A DNA stretch of 15,401 nucleotides from Candidatus Heimdallarchaeota archaeon. GTDB taxonomy: Archaea > Asgardarchaeota > Heimdallarchaeia > Heimdallarchaeales > Heimdallarchaeaceae. The position numbers were made by a program, and so were the translations under genes. The notes under the pieces are model-generated. The model saw only the letters and a program-made list of their open reading frames with translations. It was not told where the DNA came from and ran no database searches. The DNA lies in the NCBI GenBank assembly GCA_030628305.1, contig DAOVRE010000008.1, positions 1 through 15,401 on the forward strand. The letters run 5' to 3'. Positions 1-9,004 of the stretch are shown one piece after another (the stretch's first letter is position 1; every line of letters starts with the position of its first letter).

Positions 1-1
1 A

Positions 2-3000
2 GAGCATCTTCTTATAGATATTCTAGAAGAAGAACCAACTAAGGGAATTTACGATAAAGAAAATCAAATTTTTTTGAAATTATCCAAAGATACGTCAATT
101 GTCAGACAAACATTGAATCAAATTACTGAAATTGAAGGAAAACACCTAGACAATTCTGTTAGTGAGTATGAAAATCACATAGAGAATTACGAGGAATTGT
201 TTTTAGATTACAAGTTTGATATAGAAGATTTAATCACAAATAGCAACATCATTGAAGATACTCAAGTCATTCAAAAGATTCAGTTTATAATAAACAAAAG
301 AGATGGATCCTTTATAGTAAATCCAGACCTTATTGAACTCATTAAAGATTTAAAAAACGGAAAATCGATCAGAATTAAGGAAATCACAAAAGGAGAACAA
401 ATTGAGCAGAAAATAGATTTTGAACAAATAGCTAACGAAACAAACAGTATTAGACACTTACTTGAACAATTTTTGTACAATGTTGAAGCTCTTGTAATAT
501 ACATTAATGAAAAACATAGAGAATTCTTTAAACAGTGGATAAGAGACGGTCAAACTTTCCAATCTTTGTCTGACAAACAAAAAACAGCGTATTTTCAGGA
601 ATTTTCTAGGTTTTTATATGTTGAATGTACTGTAACTGAATTATTTACAGAAGATAGTTTTAATACAGAAAGCGGATTATTTACAGGTAAAAACTATGAG
701 TATTATCAGAAATTGGAACCTTTAAGTGATATTCTTGTAAAATATCTTTCTTCAACAATGAAGGGAGAACAGGCAATCATTTTTGTTTTCTTGCATTCTT
801 TACTTCTTCTGAAATCAGAATCCCATATTGAGTTTGAATTAAAGTTTCACTATGTTGCAAAACAAGTTGCGGAGAAAATTCAGTCTAAAGCAGAAATATC
901 ACACAAGTTTGGTGGAAAAAACTTTGTGATAACGAATTACTATAATCCTTTCATCCACATCGATTTCTCTGTTGAACAAAACAATCAAATCAGTATTGAA
1001 GGATGGAAGTTTAGAAAACCAGTAGATATCACATATCGAGATGGTATTTGGTTTGATAAGCTTCCTTTCACACTAAATGAGGAGAAGAAAATTCTTAGTA
1101 TTGTAAAGAAGGATTGGAATAAACTTGAAGGATTCAGTAATAAATTCTCAAGCAAAGGTCTTTCTTCCATCAGAAAAGAGATGAAAGTTGTATATCAATG
1201 GAATGATAAGCAAATACCTATAGAAATGCTCTATGTTCATAATAGGTATTATAGTAAATATACAGCTGATGAGTTTAAAGAAAAAATATTAAAACAGATT
1301 TTTAGTTTTCCTAAACAATCAAGAGATTGGTATTCTTACTTAATTTACAGACAAGAAATGGGATATATCCAAGGAAAAGATATGTTTGATACATGTAATT
1401 TTATCCTCTTTGAAACATATTCAGATGAAAATAATAATATCAAATCGCGATATGTTCCAGATTCAAAAGGGAATTATCTTAGAGATGCAATTATTGAAAT
1501 CGAATCGAAATCATCCTACTTCAAGATTGCACCATACGCTGTTAGATATCAGGAATTTGGATTTACTAATAAAATTCAAAAGAAATTTGGTGGAATATAC
1601 GTTAACAATGAAGACTTGAAGATTGTTATTAAGCGATTTTTAGAGGGGTTGTATGATATTTGTTTTGCAAAAGAGGGAAAAAAGAAATCGCTTCGTCAAG
1701 AACTTGGCTTAAAGAATTCTACCTTTGGAAGCTGGGTTAGTAATCGAAATTACAATAAAGCTTTAAAGATTTTAAGAGACAATAAATTTGATATACTGGG
1801 TAAAAAGATTGATCGAATTGAAACAAAAACCTCAGTGAGTGGTCAAAAACATCTTCTTAGGAGGTTGATTAATGCAGTTGAAAATAATCCCAAACTTTCA
1901 CGGAACTATGATTGGTATGAGAAACTTACTTCAAAGAATGTTTCTGAAAGAAACAAGAATTTTGTTTGTTTTATTGAAAAAATTTTAAAAAAGTATGAAG
2001 AATATGAAGGCTTAATTCTCAAAGACGAAATACTTGAATTAGTATCAAATTATAACTCATTTATTCTTTATTACAACATACTGTTATTTTCATCTGGATA
2101 TCCTGTTCTTACTTTCAATAGCGATTTTATGACATATGATTTCTATCTTCCCCAAGAGTTTAACATTCTAAGTAAGACGCCAACCAACACATCAACTCCA
2201 ACTTGGAGAGGAATTACAGGGGGTTTAACAAAATTATCAAATTCATCGTTGAATCTTCGTGTAAAAGTTATAATGCCTGATCAAAAGAAGGAAAAAAGGG
2301 TAATCACTCTTTCAAAATCAACTTTTCATAAACCAATAAGAATCGAAAAAAATGGTTCTTTTAGATGGGTTTACGCAATGCGAATCCTAGATGGTGTGAA
2401 TGAGAAAGTGATAGTTGTTAAACAAGATGGCTATGTTTTTAAGAAAATAAAGAGAGGAAAGATTTATGACATTTTAGATCTGAATAAATCAGAAATCATT
2501 TACGGAACAGCAACTCTTGATAAAGCAAAGAGTGATTTATCTGCAGCTTATGCTAAAGAAAAACTTACACAACTACTCCTATATGGAGGGGAGCAATATA
2601 ATGGACTCAAAATTGGAGCCATTATTAACTTATTCAATGAAAAAAGCAGTGATAATATAACAGGTAAACAAGTTAAGCTACCATTCCTTCACTTTCTCTT
2701 GGTAGCAAGTAATAAAACTACTGGGGACAAACAGTCGATATCTTTAGCTTACCCGATCATTGATCAGCAAATGAAGAAATCACAAAGTAATACAAAAAGA
2801 GATAATTTACAATTTAGGTACAGACCATCTATTTTAGGTGTAGCTTATTATACATTGAATCAATTGCTTGGTACCAAATTAGATTTATCAGTTGCTTTTG
2901 GAGATAGCACAAAATTTTATGATGAAACTTATTGGGTTTCAAGTAAATATCGTAATGAAAAGATGGACTCAGTCTCAAAAGTAACTAAGGGGAGGAAGAA

Positions 3001-4198
3001 AGATGTTGCTAAGATAGTGTTTGCCTTTAAACATGTTTTCAATAATATCTTTGGTGAAAAACGAAAGAGAGGTATTGATAGAATCAATTTTTCCCTATTT
3101 GTAAAAGAAAATAGAGCAACAAAAAAAATATCTTTTAGTAACGAGAAACTAGATAAACATTATTTTCTAAGAAAAATTGGAATACCATTAATATCCAAAA
3201 AAGCTGTCTCTACGGAAACATACACTTGGTATCAAACAGTTGCAAAAGCTCCACATATACTTCTAAAAAACATCAATGACTTAGAAACTGTAACTAAAAA
3301 GAGAGAATCTACTAACACTAAACATCGTCATAGAGCCTCAGTAAGTTTTGTAAAAATGATAGATGAAATTGGTAAGGAATTATCGGAGCAAATTCATAAA
3401 TCAACAATTTGGAAGGTTCTGATAGAAATACACGGCAAATATATTTTAGACAATTCATTACAGATTTCACCTGAAGATTGGGCAACTATTATAATAACTC
3501 TGTTTCCTGAAATAATTACAGCTCCAAAGATTCCGTATGCGCTAAGAAAAACTCACTTGTCTGAATTTGATATAACAAAACTAAAATTTGATGCACCAAA
3601 TCCAAATGAGTTCGTAAAATTATTCAATGATGATACAACTCGCTTTAGTTGCTATTCCCCATACAACACATTTTATAATTTCATCGGGATATTCTTGATG
3701 AGTACATGGAAAATATCCTCAAAAAATTCAAATAAAACATGGATAAATTACCCCTTCAACGATTGGTCTCAACCAGAAATTATAATAAAACCATTTCTCC
3801 GAAATTGGTTACCTTTCTTGATTTATAGAGCTCAAAGTTTACAGAATTTCTTTCTTGATTCAGCAAAGAAATTCAATATCTTTGACACTAAGCAGATGTT
3901 GGAATCAAAATTCATCTCAACAGAATTCTACGAAATAATGAACTATAGTTTTGAAGACATTAAGATAGGAAAAACCTTAATAGAAGGGGTTCTAGTTGAG
4001 ATACCTCTTCATGAACGAATCCTTTGGATGCTTGTTAGAGAAAGTCAATATACAGATACATTTTCATTTAAGCTTAAAAACTATAGAGAAAAAAGAGAAT
4101 CATTTCTAGAATTTAGTGAATATTTTAATGAAGTAGGTTTAAACGAGCATAAAATAGATGGGTTCATACAGCACTTTGGTAATTTATTTGATGATTAA
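2..4198 (+). CDS. C-terminal part of a giant protein of unknown function (5' end outside window)
   Basis: I do not recognise this protein. The frame is open from base 2 to the TAA at 4196-4198, giving at least 1,398 residues. A TTG at 74 is the first possible start, but the 24 codons before it read as normal protein (Glu-rich, no stop), so the gene almost certainly begins left of the window. The product is rich in Lys, Asn, Ile, Phe and Tyr and looks soluble, with no clear membrane segment or signal. A short stretch encoded near 1680-1780 (LGLKNSTFGSWVSNR) resembles a helix-turn-helix recognition segment, and a basic patch (KHRHR) is encoded near 3320. I could not place P-loop, RuvC, HNH, DDE or polymerase motifs with confidence. 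Three 60-base lines counted inside the gene have 22-28% G+C, against 32-37% in three lines from neighbouring genes, which hints at foreign origin. It converges on the amidohydrolase, leaving 31 bases between the stop codons. Confidence 0.85.
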   Translation, partial: EHLLIDILEEEPTKGIYDKENQIFLKLSKDTSIVRQTLNQITEIEGKHLDNSVSEYENHIENYEELFLDYKFDIEDLITNSNIIEDTQVIQKIQFIINKRDGSFIVNPDLIELIKDLKNGKSIRIKEITKGEQIEQKIDFEQIANETNSIRHLLEQFLYNVEALVIYINEKHREFFKQWIRDGQTFQSLSDKQKTAYFQEFSRFLYVECTVTELFTEDSFNTESGLFTGKNYEYYQKLEPLSDILVKYLSSTMKGEQAIIFVFLHSLLLLKSESHIEFELKFHYVAKQVAEKIQSKAEISHKFGGKNFVITNYYNPFIHIDFSVEQNNQISIEGWKFRKPVDITYRDGIWFDKLPFTLNEEKKILSIVKKDWNKLEGFSNKFSSKGLSSIRKEMKVVYQWNDKQIPIEMLYVHNRYYSKYTADEFKEKILKQIFSFPKQSRDWYSYLIYRQEMGYIQGKDMFDTCNFILFETYSDENNNIKSRYVPDSKGNYLRDAIIEIESKSSYFKIAPYAVRYQEFGFTNKIQKKFGGIYVNNEDLKIVIKRFLEGLYDICFAKEGKKKSLRQELGLKNSTFGSWVSNRNYNKALKILRDNKFDILGKKIDRIETKTSVSGQKHLLRRLINAVENNPKLSRNYDWYEKLTSKNVSERNKNFVCFIEKILKKYEEYEGLILKDEILELVSNYNSFILYYNILLFSSGYPVLTFNSDFMTYDFYLPQEFNILSKTPTNTSTPTWRGITGGLTKLSNSSLNLRVKVIMPDQKKEKRVITLSKSTFHKPIRIEKNGSFRWVYAMRILDGVNEKVIVVKQDGYVFKKIKRGKIYDILDLNKSEIIYGTATLDKAKSDLSAAYAKEKLTQLLLYGGEQYNGLKIGAIINLFNEKSSDNITGKQVKLPFLHFLLVASNKTTGDKQSISLAYPIIDQQMKKSQSNTKRDNLQFRYRPSILGVAYYTLNQLLGTKLDLSVAFGDSTKFYDETYWVSSKYRNEKMDSVSKVTKGRKKDVAKIVFAFKHVFNNIFGEKRKRGIDRINFSLFVKENRATKKISFSNEKLDKHYFLRKIGIPLISKKAVSTETYTWYQTVAKAPHILLKNINDLETVTKKRESTNTKHRHRASVSFVKMIDEIGKELSEQIHKSTIWKVLIEIHGKYILDNSLQISPEDWATIIITLFPEIITAPKIPYALRKTHLSEFDITKLKFDAPNPNEFVKLFNDDTTRFSCYSPYNTFYNFIGIFLMSTWKISSKNSNKTWINYPFNDWSQPEIIIKPFLRNWLPFLIYRAQSLQNFFLDSAKKFNIFDTKQMLESKFISTEFYEIMNYSFEDIKIGKTLIEGVLVEIPLHERILWMLVRESQYTDTFSFKLKNYREKRESFLEFSEYFNEVGLNEHKIDGFIQHFGNLFDD

Positions 4199-4206
4199 CC
4201 CAAAAT

Positions 4207-4213
4207 AAAAAAA
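4207..4213 (-). terminator. Oligo-T terminator of the amidohydrolase gene
   Basis: Seven A on the plus strand give a T7 run on the minus strand, 17 bases past the amidohydrolase stop. A T4 run follows after one base. Archaeal RNA polymerase terminates on such runs without needing a hairpin. Confidence 0.5.
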
Positions 4214-4229
4214 GACTGAAAAATGGATT

Positions 4230-5453
4230 TTAATTTCCATCTCCTTTTTTATAAACTATATCTCCACTAATGAAAGTAATTTGGTTTTCAGCGTAGAAGT
4301 TTTCAAAAGGATGATCAGACCAGATCACAATATCTGCATCCTTTCCAGGTTCTATACTTCCAATTCTATCTTCTACACTAAGCATTTTAGCAGCATTAAT
4401 AGTAACAGCTTTTAGAGCTTCATTAATGGGTAAACCTTCTTTTATGGCCATACATGGGAGGATTTGGAAGTATCTTAATCGAGTAAATGAATCGCTTTGT
4501 ATTGAAATTTGAACACCAGCTTTCCACAATATTGCAGGAGTTTCAAAACTAATATTACGCAATTCAACCTTTTCAAAACCAACTAAGGAAGGACCAACAG
4601 AAACAGGAATGCCTTTCTTAGCAATATACTCAGCGGCTTTATGACCTTCTGTCGCATGGACAAGCATGAGATCTAGGTTAAACTCTTCAGCTAGACGTAT
4701 TCCGTTAATTATATCATTTAACTGATGGGCATGTAGGTTCAGCGGAATTTCTCTGTTTAATACTTTTACTAGAGCTTCTTTTCCAAGATCGCGTTCTGGT
4801 TCAGACGGCATTTTTTCTATGTCATTAGTTTCTTCTGCTTTTACTTTCTTTTTCTCATATTCCTGCCATTTTTTAGCATAATTTTGAGCATCTACAAATG
4901 CTTTGCGAAAAACAGCCGCCGTTCCCATTCTTGTTGATGGTAGTTTTTTATCTGAACCATAGACATTTTTTGGATTTTCACCTAGAGCAGCTTTCATTGA
5001 TGAAGGAGTTTTTACAATCAGGTCATCGACAATGTTACTTTTACAATAAGTTTTGATTACAGTATCTGTTCCTCCAATAACATTTCCACTTCCTGGACCC
5101 GTTTGAATTGTGGTAACTCCACCAATTCTAGCTTCTACTAGCCCAGGATCTTCTGGATTTATTGCATCCAACGCTCTGACATAAGCAGTTGCTGGATCAG
5201 TCATTTCATTTCCATCAAAACCTGCCCAACCAACTGAACCATCAAAAAGTCCTTGATGAGTATGAGTATCGATAAAACCTGGCAGAACAACCTTACCTTC
5301 TGCATCTATTACTTCATACCCCTCTGGAATTGGCGCAGTTCCAGCAGTTAATGCTTCTATTTTTCCATCTTTAATTAAGATGGTTCCATTTTCTATAATT
5401 TCTTCATTTTCATTAACGGTAATTATTTTACCTTTAACAATAGCAAATTTCAT
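4230..5453 (-). CDS. Imidazolonepropionase-like amidohydrolase (metal-dependent)
   Basis: A 407-residue amidohydrolase-superfamily enzyme of the imidazolonepropionase-like group (COG1228). An N-terminal small beta domain (residues 1-55, with the usual 'ENGTILIKDGKIEAL' pattern) leads into the TIM barrel. The barrel opens with PGFIDTHTH (58-66), giving metal ligands His64 and His66. Further likely ligands are His241/His243 (LHAH), His266 and His271 (VHATEGH), and Asp321 (QSDSF). The C-terminal signature INAAKML...GSIEPGKDADIVIWS (352-379) is complete, so the enzyme looks intact and active. A Lys/Glu-rich insertion lies at about 195-225. The substrate cannot be read from sequence: relatives hydrolyse cyclic amides or act as peptidases, and no histidine-degradation genes are nearby, so a true hutI role is unlikely. 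The ATG at 5453 follows its TATA box by 23 bases, so the mRNA is probably leaderless. Confidence 0.9.
   Translation of the reverse strand: MKFAIVKGKIITVNENEEIIENGTILIKDGKIEALTAGTAPIPEGYEVIDAEGKVVLPGFIDTHTHQGLFDGSVGWAGFDGNEMTDPATAYVRALDAINPEDPGLVEARIGGVTTIQTGPGSGNVIGGTDTVIKTYCKSNIVDDLIVKTPSSMKAALGENPKNVYGSDKKLPSTRMGTAAVFRKAFVDAQNYAKKWQEYEKKKVKAEETNDIEKMPSEPERDLGKEALVKVLNREIPLNLHAHQLNDIINGIRLAEEFNLDLMLVHATEGHKAAEYIAKKGIPVSVGPSLVGFEKVELRNISFETPAILWKAGVQISIQSDSFTRLRYFQILPCMAIKEGLPINEALKAVTINAAKMLSVEDRIGSIEPGKDADIVIWSDHPFENFYAENQITFISGDIVYKKGDGN
4245..4250 (+). terminator. Oligo-T tract after the giant gene
   Basis: A T6 run 47 bases past the giant gene's stop. It lies within the last codons of the convergent amidohydrolase gene, so the two transcripts would overlap at their 3' ends. 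Confidence 0.3.
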
Positions 5454-5476
5454 CTTAATTATGTTTCATTCAAAGG

Positions 5477-5495
5477 AATTTTTAAACCTATTTGA
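5477..5495 (-). promoter_or_regulatory. Promoter of the amidohydrolase gene
   Basis: Read on the minus strand this is TCAAATA followed directly by GGTTTAAAAATT. The TATA centre lies about 29 bases upstream of the ATG at 5453, the spacing expected for a leaderless archaeal transcript. Confidence 0.6.
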
Positions 5496-5597
5496 AGGAA
5501 GATATAACGTTCCTCTACAAAACCTGAAAGTCACGTGGTTGACGCATAGGAAGTATAAAAAAGAACAAAACTATCAATTACTCCTCAAAGAGAGTAG

Positions 5598-5609
5598 GGT
5601 TTAAAAATT
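5598..5609 (+). promoter_or_regulatory. Promoter (TATA box) of the PC4-like/GlmU/radical SAM run
   Basis: GGTTTAAAAATT, identical over 12 bases to the TATA region of the divergent amidohydrolase promoter. Its centre is about 34 bases upstream of the ATG at 5638, so the leader would be only a few bases. No other TATA box is evident before the two downstream genes. Confidence 0.6.
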
Positions 5610-5637
5610 AAATTGTTTGTTTACCTATTGTGATTAT

Positions 5638-5973
5638 ATGACTGTTGATTTAACTGAACGATTAAAAGAATTCGGAAAAAATGTGGAAGATTGGGGAAAA
5701 ATGAAAACAAGCGTTGCTGGTGTTTCCATTGTTAAGCTCCCCACAAAAGGAAATGATCTTAACTTAGGACTTGAGGTAATGCCAGTTAATGAAGATGGTA
5801 AACCATTGAAGAGAAAAGGTGTGTACTTCACCTCATTAGAACAATGGGAAGCATTCAAATCTATACTCAATAACGAAAAAGCACAAGATCTTATAGAAAA
5901 CATTGATGGAATGAAAAAACAAAAAACAGTCACAAGTGCATCTGAAGATAATGGAGAAGTATTAGAACTATAA
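5638..5973 (+). CDS. PC4-like small protein, putative single-stranded DNA-binding/transcription cofactor
   Basis: A 111-residue protein. I prefer the ATG at 5638 to an upstream TTG at 5617 because the TATA box at 5598-5609 would place transcription start between them. After a charged N-terminal helix (about residues 1-23) comes a beta-rich stretch (SVAGVSIVKLP, then LNLGLEVMPVNEDGKPLKRKG), a short strand (VYFTS) and an amphipathic helix (EQWEAFKSIL). This order, and the pattern 'KPLKRKG..FTSLEQWEAFKSIL', resembles the eukaryotic coactivator PC4/Sub1 core ('KPGRKGISLNPEQW'), which binds single-stranded DNA as a dimer. The tail after about residue 90 is Lys- and Glu-rich and probably disordered. 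The assignment is from remembered family patterns, not an alignment. It is first in a run with GlmU, 22 bases downstream. Confidence 0.5.
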   Translation: MTVDLTERLKEFGKNVEDWGKMKTSVAGVSIVKLPTKGNDLNLGLEVMPVNEDGKPLKRKGVYFTSLEQWEAFKSILNNEKAQDLIENIDGMKKQKTVTSASEDNGEVLEL

Positions 5974-5995
5974 GCTCTTCTGAGGGGTTATTTAT

Positions 5996-7297
5996 ATGAA
6001 AGCCATCCTTTTAGCAGCTGGTGAGGGGTTAAGATTAAGACCTTTAACTGAAAATGTTCCCAAACCATTATTGAAAATTCTTGATAAAACAATTCTCGAG
6101 AGATCAATAAACAGTTTATCAAAATGTGGTGTTGAAAGCTTTGTTATTATTACCAATTATAAAGAAGAGAAAATTATAGAATACATTCTCGATAAGTTTT
6201 CTTCTTTAGATATTGTTTTTGTGCATCAACCAGAAATAAAAGGTACTGGAAATGCTTTTCTTTTAGCTAAAAATCATATTCAAGAGGAATTTTTCATAGG
6301 TGTTAATGGAGATTGCTTATATTCATTTTCCTTGATAAAGCAAACAGTTGAAGCTGCAAAAAATAACACTGTTTCTGTTGGAGGAAAACTAGTATCTAAT
6401 CCTGAAGATTATGGGGTCATCTTAATTGACGATAATTCTGTTCCTCATGAAATAAAAGAAAAACCCTCACAAACAGAAATAAAGGAAGGCTATGCAAACA
6501 TCGGTTTGTATTCACTAAGTAAAGACATTTTTCCAATTCTAGAAAAGATAGAGGAAAAGGGAGAAATTTCTCCGCGTGGTGAGTATGAACTTCCAGATGC
6601 AATAAACAGAGTTCTTAGTGCTAGGAAATATCCAGTTAACCTTATAACACTGGGTGAGAAAGATTATTGGTTTGACATTGGACGACCTTGGTCACTTCTT
6701 GAAGCGAATAAAAACTTGTTGGACACAATTGTAGACGATCAAAAAGGGGAGATAGAGGACGGAGTTCATATTAAAGGTAAGATAATCCTCAAAAAGGGTG
6801 CCATAATAAAAAGTGGAACCTATATTGAAGGACCAGTATTCATAGATGAAGAAGCAGTTATCGGACCAAATTGCCATATTAGAAGCCATACTTATTTGGG
6901 GAAAAAGTCTAAAGTAGGCAACGCATGTGAGATAAAGAATTCAATAATAGGAGATAATACTCATGTAGCTCATCTTTCTTATGTGGGTGATACTATTATT
7001 GGAGAAAACTGTAATTTTGGTGCAGGTACAAAAACGGCAAATTTACGTTTGGATAAGCAAGTAATACCCGTTAATGTAAAGGGAAAGAGAGAGGATAGTG
7101 GGAGAAGAAAATTAGGAGCAATTATTGGAGATAATGTTGAAACAGGTATTGGGGCTTTAATTATGCCTGGAATTAAGATTGGAAACAATTCTTGGATAGG
7201 ATCAGGAACAATAGTTAATGAAGACGTTCCATCTGAATCAATATATTTTGGAACTCAATCGTATACTCTAAAAAGGAAAAAAACCGATGCTAATTAA
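5996..7297 (+). CDS. glmU: Bifunctional sugar-1-phosphate nucleotidylyltransferase/acetyltransferase (archaeal GlmU type)
   Basis: A 433-residue two-domain enzyme that should acetylate glucosamine-1-phosphate and/or couple a hexose- or hexosamine-1-phosphate to UTP or dTTP, supplying UDP-GlcNAc-type sugars for glycans. The N-terminal Rossmann-like domain (1-245) has the nucleotide-binding loop LAAGEGLRLRPLT (6-18), Lys23 in VPKPLL, the metal-binding NGD (104-106) and YWFDIGRPW (224-232). The C-terminal domain (about 252-425) is a left-handed beta helix of hexapeptide repeats (IIGDN, VGDTIIGEN, IGSGTIV) containing HVAH (323-326) and TANLRLD (347-353), signatures of the archaeal Sulfurisphaera ST0452-type enzyme. 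All key motifs are present. A GAGGGG ribosome-binding site (5982-5987) lies 8 bases before the ATG. The 3' end overlaps the radical SAM gene by 11 bases, suggesting translational coupling. Exact sugar and nucleotide preference is not readable. Confidence 0.9.
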   Translation: MKAILLAAGEGLRLRPLTENVPKPLLKILDKTILERSINSLSKCGVESFVIITNYKEEKIIEYILDKFSSLDIVFVHQPEIKGTGNAFLLAKNHIQEEFFIGVNGDCLYSFSLIKQTVEAAKNNTVSVGGKLVSNPEDYGVILIDDNSVPHEIKEKPSQTEIKEGYANIGLYSLSKDIFPILEKIEEKGEISPRGEYELPDAINRVLSARKYPVNLITLGEKDYWFDIGRPWSLLEANKNLLDTIVDDQKGEIEDGVHIKGKIILKKGAIIKSGTYIEGPVFIDEEAVIGPNCHIRSHTYLGKKSKVGNACEIKNSIIGDNTHVAHLSYVGDTIIGENCNFGAGTKTANLRLDKQVIPVNVKGKREDSGRRKLGAIIGDNVETGIGALIMPGIKIGNNSWIGSGTIVNEDVPSESIYFGTQSYTLKRKKTDAN

Positions 7298-8897
7298 AGA
7301 GCAAAATGCTATTCTGAAGAAGTGGTCACCAGATAGAATATCAATAGGTTTAATCTACCCAAACACCTATCGAGTCGCTATGACCAGTTTGGGTATGCAC
7401 TTACTATACTTTCTTTTTAACAGTTGGGAAAATTTTGCTTGTGAAAGAATATTTAAACCACTTGATTCAAAAGTTCTCCCTTACGCCTTAGAAAGCCAAA
7501 AAAAGCTCTCAGATTTTGATGTTTTGGCAATTTCATGCCAATTTGAACACGATTACTTAGAAGCAATAGCATTGTTACATAGAGGTGGAATCAACCCTGA
7601 TGTTAGAAAACGGGATGAACATGCACCACTTATTTTGATTGGAGGACCGTCCCCCACTTCTAATCCATTTCCCGTACTTTTTACACCTGATGTCTTTTTC
7701 CTTGGAGATATAGAACCTGTTGCCAACAAAATAAGATTAGCTCTAGAAAAGGAAACAAAAAAAGAGAGAATCGAAGCTCTTTCAAATATTCCTGGATGTA
7801 TGGCATTTGGTTATCATTACAATGAATCTGGTGAATGGATCGGAGAAAAGGTCCAAAGTGTTCGAATAAAGAATCTCTCTGATTCTTTCTATCCAATAAA
7901 ACAAATAATACCTGAAAACGTTAAAGGCACAAAAAACGAACCAATTTTTGGTAAAGCTTACTATTTAGAAACAGATAGGGGTTGTTCCGAACAATGTCTT
8001 TTCTGTTTTGTGGGACATTGTCGCTTTCCTCGCAGAGGAAGAAGCCTTGAAAGATTAACTGATATTATTGAACAAGCAAGCCAAGTAAATGATTTTGAGA
8101 AAGTTGTTCTATATGGTAGCGCTGTTGCTCAATCAGGTACTCTTGATAAACTTATAGAATTCATTGTTTCCAAGGGATATGAGGTCTCATGTTCATCATT
8201 TCGAGCAGATTATCTCACAGAAGACCTTCTCTTGAACTTGCGAAAAGGTAAACAAAGGACATTATCTCTTGCTCCAGAAACTGGAGATGAAGAACAACGA
8301 TTTGCTATAAACAAACGAATGTCTGATGAAACCATTTATTCTGCATTAAAACTTGCTTGGGATGTGGGGTTCAGACGACTCAAACTATATATGATGTATG
8401 GATTTCCTTTAGAAAAAGAAAAAGTAAAACACAACTCATATGAATTTGTTAAAAAAATCCGAGCAAAATATTTTCCAACAGGTCGTATATCTATATCAAT
8501 GAATCAATTCATAACAAAAGCAAATACACCTTTTCAATTTGTTCCCATGCTTGGAATTAGTGATTCAAAAAATCAGCAGAAATGGTATAGATCTAATTTG
8601 TATCAACTCAAAAATATTGAGGCGTCTTTCTATGCTCCAGAATGGGCGATTATACAGCGGATACTATCTCTAAGTAATCACAACTACTTTCCAATTATAA
8701 ATCAAGTATCCTTGATGGGAAATAAAATTGGCAATTGGAAACGAATACTCAAAAATAATGGGAGTAACTTAGATAATGAAGCTAGTAAAAGTTATGATAT
8801 TGATACTTTGTTGCCATGGGATAATATTTCGCAACCATTAGAAAAGAAATTTCTTATAAAATCTTATCAGAAATATCTTGCAAAAATGGAACTTTAA
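7287..8897 (+). CDS. Radical SAM protein with N-terminal Rossmann-like domain, substrate unknown
   Basis: A 536-residue radical SAM protein. The N-terminal part (about 15-160) has a flavodoxin/B12-binding-like pattern: IGLIYPNTYRVAMTSLG (20-36), DFDVLAISC (77-84), a GGP turn in LIGGPSPTSNPFP (117-129) and FFLGDIEP (137-144). It lacks the DxHxxG base-off cobalamin motif, so B12 binding is doubtful. The [4Fe-4S] site is Cys233-x3-Cys237-x2-Cys240 (DRGCSEQCLFC), followed by an Arg-rich stretch and the radical SAM barrel with LAPETGDEEQR. The C-terminus contains LPWDNIS, typical of an uncharacterised radical SAM family found in archaea and bacteria (I recall TIGR03960). No TRAM or MTTase domain is visible, so MiaB-like tRNA methylthiolation is unlikely. 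The start lies within the last codons of the GlmU gene, so the two are probably co-translated; a functional link to sugar or glycan chemistry is inference. Confidence 0.85.
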   Translation: MLIKEQNAILKKWSPDRISIGLIYPNTYRVAMTSLGMHLLYFLFNSWENFACERIFKPLDSKVLPYALESQKKLSDFDVLAISCQFEHDYLEAIALLHRGGINPDVRKRDEHAPLILIGGPSPTSNPFPVLFTPDVFFLGDIEPVANKIRLALEKETKKERIEALSNIPGCMAFGYHYNESGEWIGEKVQSVRIKNLSDSFYPIKQIIPENVKGTKNEPIFGKAYYLETDRGCSEQCLFCFVGHCRFPRRGRSLERLTDIIEQASQVNDFEKVVLYGSAVAQSGTLDKLIEFIVSKGYEVSCSSFRADYLTEDLLLNLRKGKQRTLSLAPETGDEEQRFAINKRMSDETIYSALKLAWDVGFRRLKLYMMYGFPLEKEKVKHNSYEFVKKIRAKYFPTGRISISMNQFITKANTPFQFVPMLGISDSKNQQKWYRSNLYQLKNIEASFYAPEWAIIQRILSLSNHNYFPIINQVSLMGNKIGNWKRILKNNGSNLDNEASKSYDIDTLLPWDNISQPLEKKFLIKSYQKYLAKMEL

Positions 8898-8903
8898 TTT
8901 TTT
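8898..8903 (+). terminator. Oligo-T terminator after the radical SAM gene
   Basis: T6 immediately after the TAA stop. It probably ends the PC4-like/GlmU/radical SAM transcript. Confidence 0.5.
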
Positions 8904-9004
8904 AATACAAAAACAAAGCAGTTATGTGTAGATATTGCCTTCAACAATACATATTTTCTAATTATTATTAATATAGAGCAAAAAAATAAACGAGGTTTTA
9001 TCTA

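Noticed and set aside
2860..2960. AFGDSTKFYDETYW in the giant protein, resembling the first Asp of a DDE transposase.
   Set aside because: No convincing second Asp and final Glu with the right spacing and strand pattern were found.
3060..3160. A GIDR followed by alternating hydrophobics in the giant protein, resembling the first RuvC strand of Cas12 or TnpB proteins.
   Set aside because: The following residues do not give the usual RuvC-I continuation, no later Glu and Asp motifs could be placed, and no CRISPR array or cas gene is in the window.
5532..5537. CACGTG palindrome between the divergent promoters.
   Set aside because: Six bases only, not repeated near either TATA box; expected by chance.
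5617..5637. A TTG start for the PC4-like gene adding seven residues.
   Set aside because: It falls upstream of the transcription start predicted from the TATA box at 5598-5609; the ATG at 5638 fits better.
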